A stretch of 64,000 nt of DNA from Ricinus communis. Taxonomy: Eukaryota > Streptophyta > Magnoliopsida > Malpighiales > Euphorbiaceae. Where the stretch lies: contig NC_063258.1 in NCBI RefSeq assembly GCF_019578655.1, forward strand, positions 2,108,001-2,172,000. Reading direction: 5' to 3'. This document shows, in pieces, positions 33,040 to 43,310 of the stretch; the first letter of the stretch is position 1, and each line of letters starts with the position of its first letter. The notes below the pieces were generated by a model. That model saw only the letters and a list, made by a program, of their open reading frames with translations, was not told where the DNA came from and did not search any database. A program made the translations under genes and the position numbers.

Positions 33040-34853
33040 GGAGATTTTAAAAATCGAATCTCCGGTTCCTTCATCTAGTAAGAATACTTATGATCTTACT
33101 ATGATTTTAGACAAAGGGAAGAAGTTGAAAAACCCTCTTCCCATCGCTCAGAACTCCGGAAGGAGATTAAAACCATCAAAACAGAACTCAAAGAGTTGAA
33201 AGAAAAACAACAAAATGATTCTGTTTTGCTTCAAAGCCCGATCCTCAAATGAATAGTGATTCCGATTCGATGAGGAAAATGATTTTCAAAACCTTGAAGT
33301 TTCGAAATGCTCCGAAAACTTTATCAATGTTTTAAAGGAAATTACTTCAAGAAAATATTTGATTCAAATAAAGCTTGTTTTCCTGGTGATTTCCGGATAG
33401 AAACCATCGCGTTGTTTGATACAGAGCGACCTCAATTGTATCAATCGCGAATCGGTTCCTAAAAGGTTTCATCAAGAAACCAAAGAAAGGCTAACTTGAC
33501 CAATTCTTCAAAGATTAAGATTGGTAAAATCACAATTCTTAATAATAACATTGCTTTAAAGAATGTTTTTATTCTTACAAAGAATCTTCAAAGAAATCGT
33601 TATCTTAGGGACTCCGTTTATCAATTTGATAACTCCCTTTAAAGTGACAACTGCTGGAATCATTTTCAAAGCTAAAGATTCAAAGATTGTTTTTCCTTTT
33701 CTAGAAAAGCCAAAAAAGAGAAATTTGAATCTTATCAAAGCACATTCCATTTACAATTTTGAAATCAATGCTTTGATCAAAGGTAAACAAACCCATCTTT
33801 CTCATCTTCAACAAGATGTGGGTTTGAAGAGAATCCTAGATCAACTGCAAAATGATTTTGTTCAAAGAAAAATTTCTGATTTTCAAATGAAGATTGAAAA
33901 TGAACTCTGTTCTGATCTTCCAAATGCTTTTTGGAATCGAAAGCAACATATGGTAGATTTGCCATATGAAAATGATTTTTCAGATAAGCAAATCCCTACT
34001 AAAGCCAGACCCATTCAGATGAATGAGTCTTTAGAAAGCCATTACAGATTAGAGATTAAAGATCTTGAGTCTAAGGGTTTAATTACAAAGTCTAGATCAC
34101 CTTGGTCTTGTGCAGCTTTCTATGTCAATAAGAATAGCGAAATAGAAAGAGGAACTCCTAGGCTAGTGATCAACTATAAACCCCCGAACAAAGCTCTTAA
34201 GTGGATTAGGTATCCTATTCCAAATAAGAAAGATCTTTACAAAAACCGCGATTCCGATTCATCTTTTCAAAGTTTGACATGAAATCGGGATTTTGGCAAA
34301 TCCAGATTGATCCAAAGATCGTTACAAAACGGCATTTACAAATTCCATTCTGGTCAATATGAGTGGAATGTCATGCCTTTTGGATTAAAAATGCCCTTCC
34401 GAATTTCGGAAAATCATGAATGACATTTTTAATCCATTTTCAAAGTTCGCATTGTCTACATAGATGATGTTTTAATCTTTTCAAATTCCATTGAATAAAG
34501 ATTTTAAACACCTAGAAACGTTTTTCTATGTTGTTAAGAAAAATGGTTTAGTGGTTTCAAAGTCTAAGATATCTCTTTTTCAAACGAAAATTAGATTTCT
34601 TGGTCATTACATCTCTCGGGGTACAATTACTCCAATTGAGAGATCCCTTGCATTCACTTCAAAGTTTCCAGATAAAATTTTGGAAAAAACCCAGCTTCAA
34701 AGATTTCTTGGTAGTTTAAATTATGTCATGGATTTTTATCCTAATTTAAACTGTCTTGCAAAGCCCCTGCATGATAGGCTAAGGAAAAACCCCCCTCCTT
34801 GGTCTGATCAACATACAAAGATAGTCCAAAGCATTAAAAAACAAGTGGATGCC
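33040..34853 (+). pseudogene. Viral aspartic protease and reverse transcriptase, broken and truncated
   Basis: C-terminal polyprotein. The protease active-site region near 33415-33440 has lost bases, so D-T-G-A cannot be read through. 33563-34282 stays open (..VILGTPFINLITPFKV.. end of protease; ..KARPIQMNESLESHYRLEIKDLESKGLI.. entry into RT). The RT catalytic Y-I-D-D box is intact at 34457-34468 but is in a different frame from its upstream part. 34491-34853 covers the RT thumb/connection (..FLGHYISRGTITPIERS..). The element stops before RNase H, replaced at 34854 by leader sequence. Confidence 0.75.
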
Positions 34854-35203
34854 TTCTGTTTCAAAGTTTTACAAAGTTGTATGATTATTTAAAGCTTTCA
34901 AAGATTGTTTATATTCAAAGTCTGTTATTATTATTAATAAAGCAATTCAAAGTTTATCTTCTTCATCTATCATCTTCTTCTTTCCCCTTCATCAAGCGTA
35001 TGCTCTGTGCTTGCCTCGTAAGAGGATCCTGCACATCAGAAACTTGCTGACTCTTTCTGTTCAAATTTATTTTCAGATCTATAAGTTTATAGGCTGGAAA
35101 ACAGATTCTGCAAGAGCATCTAAAGCTCCCACAGGCTGCTTAAAGCGTGAATCTGGTTACAACGCCACGAACTTAGATCTAAATCTTCACTGCTTAATAT
35201 TTC
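34854..35203 (+). repeat. Viral leader segment, second copy
   Basis: Direct repeat of 29200-29555, with AATAAA at 34936-34941. Left junction lies in a TTCTGTTTCAAAG context following RT sequence; right junction at TAATATTTC changes into antisense capsid sequence with about four bases (GAAA on the minus strand) shared by both partners. Confidence 0.8.
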
Positions 35204-35553
35204 AAGGTCTTCGCCTACCAATTTGTAAGGTGTAGCCTCTATCTCACTCTCTCCATAAGGAATGGTTATCTTCCTAAGGGGAGGATGCTCAGACTGGACA
35301 GTTAGGTTTTCTCCTACTCTCCACTCAGGGGCTTTGTTCTCACCGTGATGTGGACTAATACTCTTATCTTTAAAAGGATATGAGTGACCATGCTCTTTGC
35401 AATAAATTTGAAACCAATCAAAAAATTTGATTTGGGCTTTGTTTTGAATGCAAAATTGATAGTATTTTTCCTGAATACTATCTTTTTCTTTTAAAAAATT
35501 CTTAAAAAACCAAAGTTTCTTAAGATGGTTTTTCTTTGAATAGAAATCTTCAT
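35204..35553 (-). pseudogene. Viral capsid fragment, inverted
   Basis: Reverse-complement homologue of about 30977-31338 (capsid N-terminal half). It lies between the leader repeat and ORF2 in an order not found in any caulimovirid genome, so it marks a rearrangement junction. Confidence 0.75.
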
Positions 35554-36865
35554 AGGAGAAAAGACTTCTGTGCCAAGAACGTTGTTTGTTCTTTAGGAGG
35601 AGGCAAGAAGCTATGTTTGGTCAAGAAGTTTTGAACGGCTTTTAGGGATAGTTTGTCTTGGTGGTTGAATTTATCCCACCACTTTACTTTGAATCGACGG
35701 ATAAGTGTAATCTCACCATCCCAGTTGAAGTGAAAGTACCATACACATACCCGTGGGTAAAAAGAAATTTGAAATGGGAAAGGAGAAGCGGGGAAAACGC
35801 TTTCCATGGAATTTGGTTTGTAATTTGTTTTGAATAGGTTGAACAGGGGTAAGACTTGGAATAAGAGTCTCAGGGCATTACCGTAGTAATTCCACCACTG
35901 TTTAAACCAGTAAGGGATTTTGGAGGTTTGGATATTGGTGTCGAAGTAGAATAGCCAGGAGTGGCTTCTTCCTTCGTTTTGGATAAGAAAGGTATTGAAC
36001 CAGGCTTACTGGTAATCCTAATAGGAGAAAGATGTGTTAAGATTTGAAGGGTATGTTCTTTTAAGAGAAGTGGGGAAGGAACGAAGAGAGTGTAAATCCA
36101 TACCCCAATCAGACGGGTGAAGGATTCTTTGGATTGTGCATGTTGAATATGCAGGGTCTTTATGGGCTTTGTCTTTTTTGAAATGCTTGAATTTGGCTGA
36201 ACCAGTAACCTCAAGGATTGCTGGTAATAAGCCTGAGGCTTTGAAATATTCCAAGGTTTAAAAAACCAACCTGGAGGGAAAATCTTTGAAACCAATTTTG
36301 AGGGGCTTTCTGTGCAGAATCCTTCCTCAATGGTTAAAACATTTTGAAAAATAGGTTTTTCCAAATACTCATTTGATTTAAAACGTTTTGATTGCGTCAA
36401 AACAATCTCCTGAGAGTTTGGCTTTGAAAAACTATTTGAGTTTTGAGATAGATTTGGAGGGAAAATCTCTATCTCGGTATTTTGAAAAGGGATAGATAAT
36501 ATACCTTTACCCTTTGTGGAGGAGGATGACGACTTTGGAGTTGCTTCTAGCTTTGGAATAATTAGCTTTGTAGATGGTTCAGACAGGGATTGAACCATTT
36601 GTCTTTTGTATTCTTCTACTCTTTGAATGAATTCAGGGTCTTGCTGGGCAAGCCATTCCTGAATTTGTTTGGCTTGATCGGCTTTGAAGGGATCCATTTG
36701 TTGTTGAATTGGATCCGGTTGATTAATTTCTTCTTGGATTATCTCAGCCCAAGTCCTGATGGGCTTTGAAGTTGAAGGGAGAACTTCCTTCACTGGGCTT
36801 TGAATTTGGGCCGGCTTTGAAGTGGCCGTGGACTTTTCTTCTTTGGATTTTGACTTTCTTGGCAT
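35554..36865 (-). pseudogene. Florendovirus-like ORF2, largely open
   Basis: Separate open frame downstream of RT/RNase H. From ATG at 36865 it runs 331 codons without a stop to 35870: basic N-terminus MPRKSKSKEEKS, Pro/Ser/Gln-rich middle (..DPIQQQMDPFKADQAKQIQEW..), and a more ordered C-terminal part. After a frame change near 35840 homologous coding seems to continue in 35807-35554 with a Trp-rich end (..YPRVCVWYFHFNWDG.. and ..FKVKWWDKFNH..). Function of ORF2 is unknown in this group. It is the longest undisturbed viral frame here; the plus-strand part has no equivalent. Confidence 0.6.
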
Positions 36866-36879
36866 TTTGTATCACTCCT

Positions 36880-38118
36880 GTTTTTGTAAGAACTCTCTGG
36901 TTAGAAAGTCAGGAATAGAATTTGATTCTCCTCGAATAAATTCAATCTCAAAATCAAAAACAGATAAGATAGCTTGCCAACGGGCGAAAATCTGTTTTGA
37001 AGCTATATTTTGGACATCTTTTTGTAAAACTTCTTTTGCAGACTTGCAATCAATCCTTAAATGAAATTTTTGATTTAAAAGATCGCTTTGAAATTTAGAA
37101 ATACAGAGAACTATCGAAAGGATTTCCTTTTTGATAGTAGAATAATTCTTTTGGGTATCATTCCAAAGGAGTGAGGTAAACTGGACAATACATTCTTTGG
37201 AATTTTGGACTTGCTTAAGAATCCCACCATATCCTAACTCTGATGCATCCGTTTCTACAATCTTAAATGCAGAAGGATCAGCTAGATGTAGGCAAGGAAT
37301 TTCTAAAACTTATTTTTTAATGCTTTGGACTATCTTTGTATGTTGATCAGACCAAGGAGGGGGGTTTTTCCTTAGCCTATCATGCAGGGGCTTTGCAAGA
37401 CAGTTTAAATTAGGATAAAAATCCATGACATAATTTAAACTACCAAGAAATCTTCGTCGGGTTTTTCCAAAATTTTATCCGGAAACTTTGAAGTGAATGC
37501 AAGGGATCTCTCAATTGGAGTAATTGTACCCCGAGAGATGTAATGACCAAGAAATCTAATTTCGTTTGAAAAGAGATATCTTAGACTTTGAAACCACTAA
37601 ACCATTTTTCTTAATAACATAGAAAACGTTTCTAGGTGTTTAAAATGCTGTTCAATGGAATTTGAAAAGATTAAAACATCATCTATGTAGACAATGCAGA
37701 ACTTTGAAAATGGATTAAAAATGTCATTCATGATTTTCCCAAATTCGGAAGGGCATTTTTAATCCAAAAGGCATGACATTCCACTCATATTGACCGAATG
37801 GACCGAAATGCCGTTTTGTAACGATCTTTGGATCAACTGGATTTGCCAAAATCCTCGATTTCATGTCAAACTTTGAAAAGATGAATGCGAATGCGCTTTT
37901 GTAAAAGATCTCTCTTATTTGGAATAGGATACCTAATCCACTTAAGAGCTTTGTTCAGGGGTTTATAGTTGATCACTAGCCTAGGAGTTCCTCTTTCTAT
38001 TTCGCTATTCTTATTGACATAGAAAGTCGCACAAGACCAAGGTGATCTAGACTTTGTAATTAAACCCTTAGACTCAAGATCTTTAATCTCTAATCAGAAT
38101 GGCTTTCTAAAGACTCAT
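36880..38118 (-). pseudogene. Viral reverse transcriptase and RNase H, minus-strand part, broken
   Basis: Reading from 38118 down: RT entry, the Y-I-D-D box near 37682-37693, thumb/connection (37380-37560), then RNase H down to about 36890, with the D-A-S-x-x-G-x-G-G-type first RNase H motif recognisable near 37220-37245. Interrupted by stops and 1-2 base indels, several at CTG/CAG-like positions. It carries the RNase H part that the plus-strand copy lacks. Confidence 0.7.
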
Positions 38119-38919
38119 TCATCCGAATGGGTCCGGCTTTAGTAGGGATTTGCTTATCCGAAAATTGTTTTCATATGGCAAATCTACCATATGTTGCTTT
38201 CGATTCCAAAAAGCATTTGGAAGATCGAATGTGAGTTCATTCTCAATCTTCATTTGAAAATCAGAAATTTTTCTTTGAACAAAATCATTTTGCAGTTGAT
38301 CTAGGATTCTCTTCAAACCCACATCTTGTTGAAGATGAGAAAGATGGGTTTGTTTACCTTTGATCAAAGCATTGATTTCAAAATTGTAAATGGAATGTGC
38401 TTTGATAAGATTCAAATTTCTCTTTTTTGGCTTTTCTAGAAAAGGAAAAACAATCTTTGAATCTTTAGCTTTGAAAATGATTCCAGCAGTTGTCACTTTA
38501 AAGGGAGTTATCAAATTGATAAACGGAGTCCCTAAGATAACAGTTTGCTGAAGATCCTTTGTAAGAATAAAAACATTCTTTAAAGCAATGTTATTATTAA
38601 GAATTGCGGCTTCAGTTTTACCAGCAATCTTAATCTTTGAAGAATTGGCTGAAGTTAGCCTTTCTTTGGTTTCTTGATGAAACCTTTTAGGAACCAGTTC
38701 GCAGTTGATACAATTGAGGTCTGCTCCTGTATCAAACAACGCGATGGTTTCTATCTGGAAATCACCAGGGAAAACAAGCTTTATTTGAATCAAATATTTT
38801 CTTGAAGTAATTTCCTTTAAAACATTGATAAAGTTTTCAGGAGCATTTTCAGAAACTTCAAGGTTTTGAAAATCATTTTCCTCATCAGAATCATAATCAC
38901 TATTCTGCTTGAGGATCAA
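38119..38919 (-). pseudogene. Viral aspartic protease and start of RT, open frame fragment
   Basis: A 266-codon open piece. The active-site motif D-T-G-A-D is at residues 63-67 (about 38719-38733), followed by ..LNCINCELVPKRFH... and ..VILGTPFINLITPF.., the second half of the protease fold, then the approach to RT. Compared with the plus-strand copy it keeps bases that are lost there. No start codon context of its own; it is an internal piece of the polyprotein. Confidence 0.75.
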
Positions 38920-39221
38920 AGCCTTTGAAGCAAAATGTAATCATTTTGTTGTTTTTCTTTCAACTCTTTGAGTTCTGTTTTGATGGTTTTAATCTCCTTC
39001 TGGAGTTCCTGAACAGTAGGAAGAGGGTTTTTCAACTTCTTCCCTTTGTCTAAAATCATAGTAAGATCATAAGTATTCTTACTAGATGAAGGAACCAGAG
39101 ATTCAGTTTTTAAAATCTCCTTTAAAACCTGCTTTTGAATAAGAGGATCACTAATATGCTTTACAGCTTCAAGAAGAGCTTATTGTTGCCTAGTGAGCAT
39201 ATTAATGTTCTTTGAAGAGCT
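38920..39221 (-). pseudogene. Linker between zinc knuckle and protease, broken
   Basis: Lys/Glu-rich coiled-coil-like coding remnant (..TELKELKEKQQ..-type, broken by stops). Homologous to 32940-33240 on the plus strand. Confidence 0.55.
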
Positions 39222-39602
39222 CTAGTCTGAACAATCGGTTGAGGTTTTGATTTCATCAATTTGAAATTCTTCCTCACTGTTTGAGAACTCTGATTCAGAT
39301 GAATCAACTAGAAGAGCAGAAATCTTTTGCAAGACTTCTTCTTCTATTTGAAGCTCTTGGAGTATTTTTGAAAATTTACAATACTTTGAAGTGTGGCCTT
39401 TCTTACCACATTTAAAGCATGTAATTTTTGAAAAATCTTTTTTAGAATCTTTCTTTGGAAATTTAGAATGAAATTTGGAAGAAGATGGCTTTTTATAGAA
39501 ATTCTCCTTGCTTTTAGAAGGCTTTCTATATTTGGAAAATCGCTTCTTTTTGAAAGACTTTAAGTAAGAATCAACTTTGCATTTCCCTTTGCAACTAGAC
39601 AC
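39222..39602 (-). pseudogene. Viral zinc-knuckle domain, open
   Basis: Residues 10-60 are Lys/Ser-rich; CX2CX4HX4C (CFKCGKKGHTSKYC) is at residues 62-75; a Glu/Ser-rich acidic tail follows. This is the capsid/nucleocapsid RNA-binding end. Open over 126 codons, unlike its plus-strand homologue. Confidence 0.75.
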
Positions 39603-39607
39603 GGGCT

Positions 39608-39748
39608 CTATTGGGTTGTACTCAAACCGTTGCTGAAACTACCTAGTTCCTGCCTAGTCTTTTTCATCTCCCATTTGAGCTGTCTTTGAAGCTTAAGGTC
39701 ATGACAAATCTTTAAACCTTCTTTCTGGGTTAGGCTAACTAACTCACC
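39608..39748 (-). pseudogene. Viral capsid C-terminal piece
   Basis: ..YGELVSLTQKEGLKICHDL.. homologous to 32410-32520. Its upstream neighbour on the minus strand is leader sequence rather than the rest of the capsid. Confidence 0.7.
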
Positions 39749-39880
39749 ATAAACTTTGAAAACTTTGAACAGAAGAAAATATAAACTTACAAGAGGAGTA
39801 CAAGAATACAAGAGGAAATTTCTCTCTCACTCTAATCTCTCTCTTTTCACTCTATATTTCTTCGGCTTTGTGTTCTAGTA
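39749..39880 (-). repeat. Viral leader fragment inside the capsid region
   Basis: The minus strand matches about 29116-29215 of the leader (GAGTGAAAAGAG.., TTGTACTCCTCTTG, TATATTTTCTTCTGTT), with small indels. It replaces about 880 bases of capsid present in the plus-strand copy (roughly 31530-32410). Confidence 0.7.
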
Positions 39881-40540
39881 TGGTTTGAAAACTGGATTCT
39901 TGAGCTTTTCTGACTGGTTTGACTCTTTTGGATGACTAGTGCTGGGGATTGGAGAGGTCAAGACTGCAGAAGGCTTTTGGATATGGTTTTCTAACCTGAC
40001 CAACTGTTTTCCTATAGTGTGAAGACATGTGTTCGAGAAATTGTTCTGCTGAACAATGTTCTTGACATTCTTTTCTAGGTCTTCTCCTACCAGTTTGTAA
40101 GGTGTGGCTTCTATGTCATTCTCTCCATAGGGAATGGTTATCTTCCTAAGGGGAGGATGATCAGACTGGACGGTTAGGTTTTCTCTTACCTTCCACTCAG
40201 GGGCTTTGTTCCTTACTGTGACAGGACTAATGAGCTTTTCTTTGAAAGGATAAAGGATACCATTTTCTTTGCAATATATTTGAAACCAATCAAAAAATTT
40301 GATTTGGGCTTTATTTTGAATGCAAAATTGATAGTATCTTTCTTGAATACTATCTTTTTCTTGCAAAAAATTCTTAAAAAACCAAAGTTTTTTAAGATGG
40401 TTTTTCTTTGAATAAAAATCTTCATGCAAAATTTTTTTATCTATTTGAAAATCTTTTGAAATCATGTTGATTTCTGCTTCAAGATTTTGGGTTATAGCTG
40501 ATGGTGATGGTGAAGAAGGGGTAGAGGTAATCTCTAAACC
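39881..40540 (-). pseudogene. Viral capsid N-terminal half
   Basis: Homologous to 30870-31530. Open for 196 codons from 40465 (..LKKLWFFKNFLQEKDSI.., ..KAQIKFFDWFQIYC.., ..PLRKITIPYGENDIEATPYK..). The upstream acidic Ser/Pro linker is recognisable up to about 40540. Confidence 0.75.
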
Positions 40541-40542
40541 AG

Positions 40543-40575
40543 TTTGAGTATAACCCCATAGAGCCCTCTTCTTAC
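40543..40575 (+). repeat. 33-base viral capsid scrap in opposite orientation
   Basis: GTTTGAGTATAACCCCATAGAGCCC matches plus-strand 32540-32565 and the reverse complement of 39600-39625. It ends the viral block and marks another inversion junction. Confidence 0.6.
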
Positions 40576-42249
40576 AGTTACTTTAATTAAATAGTAAGAG
40601 AAAATGTTCAAAGACAATAAAAAATAATAAATTATATAAAACTAAAAAAATTAAATTTTATTAATAATAACGAGTCAAAAGACAAATAATTATGTGTAAT
40701 GCACGTGAGTAAAAAACTAATATGTTATTAATACATTTCTAATGGTGCACTTTTATTTTTAAAAGCATTATTTATTTAATAAAGAGTATTTTGAGGAATA
40801 TCTAAAGATAAAGAGTAAAAAAGTTTATTTAATTTCAATGGAATATTTATATTTTTCTTTTTATTTTTCTTTCATTTTCATTACCATCAATAGTTTAATT
40901 TCTCTTTTTTTTTTCTTTTTTTTTAACTTTTGCGATTAGAGAAAAAAGAATTAATAAAATCAAATAACAAAGTACATAAAAAATTTGTAATATATTTATT
41001 AAAGTCAAAATAGAGAGCTAAGTTTAATATGGAGAATCAAACTAATTCTTGAAATTATATTTAAAAAATAAAGAGTTTATTAGAGTCTCATTTTATAATA
41101 TAACTTTTTATAATAAAAAATTTGATATATAAAATTAACTCAAGAACCAAGGTTATTTTAACTATCTAGTAGACACTATATTAAATGGGATCGGATATCA
41201 AGCTAAGTTGAGCTTAAATATCTCAAGCTCAAACTTGATCTAAAAATTTGAAATTCGAAACGTATGACCTAAACTTAATTGAGCTTTATTTTTTGAACTC
41301 TAACTCAACTTGGTTATGTATTTGAATGTGACTTGATTACTTTTTAAAAATGGTAAAATTATAAAATAATAAAAGCTTGAATCATCTTAACACAATTAAT
41401 ATATAAAAATAAAACAATAAAATTATAGAAATTCATTTACATCTAATGTGGGTGATTTTCACATGGAAAAATATGACAAAATGTAGTAAAACAAAATAGC
41501 TCGCAAGTTGGTTTGATTCATTTAAAGGCTTAGGTAGGGAGAATGAATCCTTTATAATTTCATTGTCCTCTTGGCTTATGAGGTGGGTAATTTTCACACC
41601 CAAAATATAATAAATTTTACTCTAATTTCAGTCTTTTTTAGTCATACATTATTTAAATTATATGTTTATTAGTAGGAAATTAAAAAATAGAGAGCTTTTG
41701 AGCCTTAATAAAGACTTAAAGAGGCGAAAATAAAGTTGGAATCTCAAAAGCCCATCAAAAGTAAAAAATTGGTGGCGGACTAGGCATAAATGAACCAGTA
41801 ACCTACCTGAACTGGGCAGGAACTCAAGCATAGCTTCTATTAAGTTGCCCACACCAAGTATGTTCAAGAGCAAAGTACGCCTGGATCAGGCACATGTTAG
41901 GAACATTGTCCTAAGGCACATGGATGATTTTTAGGGTAAGCAGCACATCTTAAGAGCCACCAATCTATCACTTCAAGTCATTTCAATCACTTGGAGGGCA
42001 ATATTTCTGATTAAGGTTTTGAGCCTAAATTCCATGAAAATGGCGATCTTAACAAGACAGATTTCAAACACAAGTTAATTTATTTGTAAGCTTTTATATA
42101 GTTACAACTTCATAATAGAGCTTTCTTAATCCTTTTTTCTTGAAATTTTTTCTTTGTATTTAAGCTTGTGACAATTATTAAGTTAATTTTCTATATTGTT
42201 ATTGTGAAACTTTGGATAATTAGTAACTAAACTTTTTATTAGGCAACGA
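40576..42249. other. AT-rich intergenic DNA
   Basis: No coding frame, transposon end or RNA gene that I can support. Pyrimidine tract at 40850-40930. Confidence 0.6.
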
Positions 42250-42436
42250 TGTGATCTTGTGTAATTTATTGAAGATTTACTTACTTTCATGCTTTATTGA
42301 ATGTTTAGCCTCCATATTGGGATACTTAATACTTATGTGTGATGTTGAAAAATATTCATATGACATGCTTCAAGAGATGTTTACCCTAGAAGACTTTTGT
42401 GTGAAGAGATACCTTTATCCCTCTAGGTACTACTAA
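42250..42436. repeat. Diverged low-copy repeat, copy a
   Basis: Resembles 42830-42985 (…CATATTGGGATACTTAATACTTATGTGTGATGTTGA.. against ..CATTTGGGGATATTTATTGCTTACACGTGATATTGA..). Function unknown; probably part of an old duplicated element. Confidence 0.4.
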
Positions 42437-42445
42437 TTATTAATC

Positions 42446-42780
42446 TGCCAAATACATATTTAGACACCTGAAATTTAACTATTTAGTCATTTTAACACCT
42501 TAACTTTTAATTTAACCTAATAAGCACCTCAATTTGTAATCTTTATAATATTTAAACATTTTTTGACATGTGACTTCATTCAATATGTACACATCTTTAT
42601 GTATAGGTGTTTTAGTGTTATCATTAAATAAAGTTATGGTGTCTATTAGGTTAAAACAAAAACTAAAAGTGTTTAATAGATAATAAAAAATAAAATTTAG
42701 GTATTTATTAAATTAAATCAAAAATTAAAGTGTTAAAATGACTAAAATCAAAGCTTATATATCTAAATATGCATTATGCG
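42446..42780. mobile_element. MITE with 9-base target duplication (Mutator-like)
   Basis: 335-base element. Left end TGCCAAATACATATTTAGACACC and right end (reverse complement) CGCATAATGCATATTTAGATAT form terminal inverted repeats, and the inverted similarity continues inwards (TAGTCATTTTAACACCTTAA against TAGTCATTTTAACACTTTAA). TTATTAATC flanks it on both sides (42437-42445 and 42781-42789), a perfect 9-base target duplication, the size made by Mutator-like transposases. Non-coding, so moved in trans. Confidence 0.8.
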
Positions 42781-42829
42781 TTATTAATCCCTTCTTGAAA
42801 CTCAATACATATTGTACTTGATTTGAGGT

Positions 42830-43310
42830 TTGAGTATTAAATTTCTTGTATTTAATGATTTCTTTAATGTTTGACCTACATTTGGGGATATTTATTGCTT
42901 ACACGTGATATTGAGAAATCTGCACACAAAGTGCTTAAAGAAATGTGACCCTAGAAAACTTGTGTAGAAATGCCCCCTCAAAGTGTTACAATAATTAACC
43001 CTTCTTTGAACTTCAATGCACACTGTACTTTATCTTGGGCGGGGGGTAGGGATTGAATATCGAATGTCATGGATAGGTCAGTGTTCCTACTTCAAATGAG
43101 TGACCCCTTATTAGGGATAAGGGCTAAAGGCTTAGTTGATCAGAGAATAAGGGTTAAACTAAAAGTGGCGTGATAAAACAAATAGTAAGTGGGTTGACAA
43201 TTAATTTTTCCAAGCATAAGTTAATATGAAACACTGAAGAAATTAGTTGACCTAGTACCCATAATTACTTGAAGTTTTCCTTTCAAAGTACTTGCATTTA
43301 GGAGGAATTG
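42830..43310. repeat. Diverged low-copy repeat, copy b
   Basis: 42985-43310 aligns with 44170-44465 (..CTTCAATGCACACTG.., ..AATGAGTGACCCCTTATTAG.., ..TTGACAATTAATTTTTCCAAG..). The two are about 1.18 kb apart in the same orientation. No coding potential; nature unknown. Confidence 0.5.

Larger units (their letters stand above)
28641..34853 (+). mobile_element. Endogenous caulimovirid (florendovirus-like), plus-strand part
   Basis: Integrated remnant of a plant pararetrovirus: promoter and leader, Met-tRNA primer site, then movement protein, capsid, zinc knuckle, protease and reverse transcriptase in the order of a single large caulimovirid polyprotein, each broken by stops or frameshifts. It is truncated inside the RT/RNase H region at 34853, where a second copy of the leader starts. 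Domain order and a separate downstream ORF2 on the minus-strand part fit florendoviruses better than badna- or caulimoviruses; genus assignment is by architecture, not by alignment. No integrase is present, as expected, and no target duplication was found. It cannot encode an intact genome. Confidence 0.8.

Noticed and set aside
28641..40575. A complete, replication-competent viral copy
   Set aside because: Stops, frameshifts, truncations and misplaced segments in every polyprotein part; even together the two halves are not in genome order.
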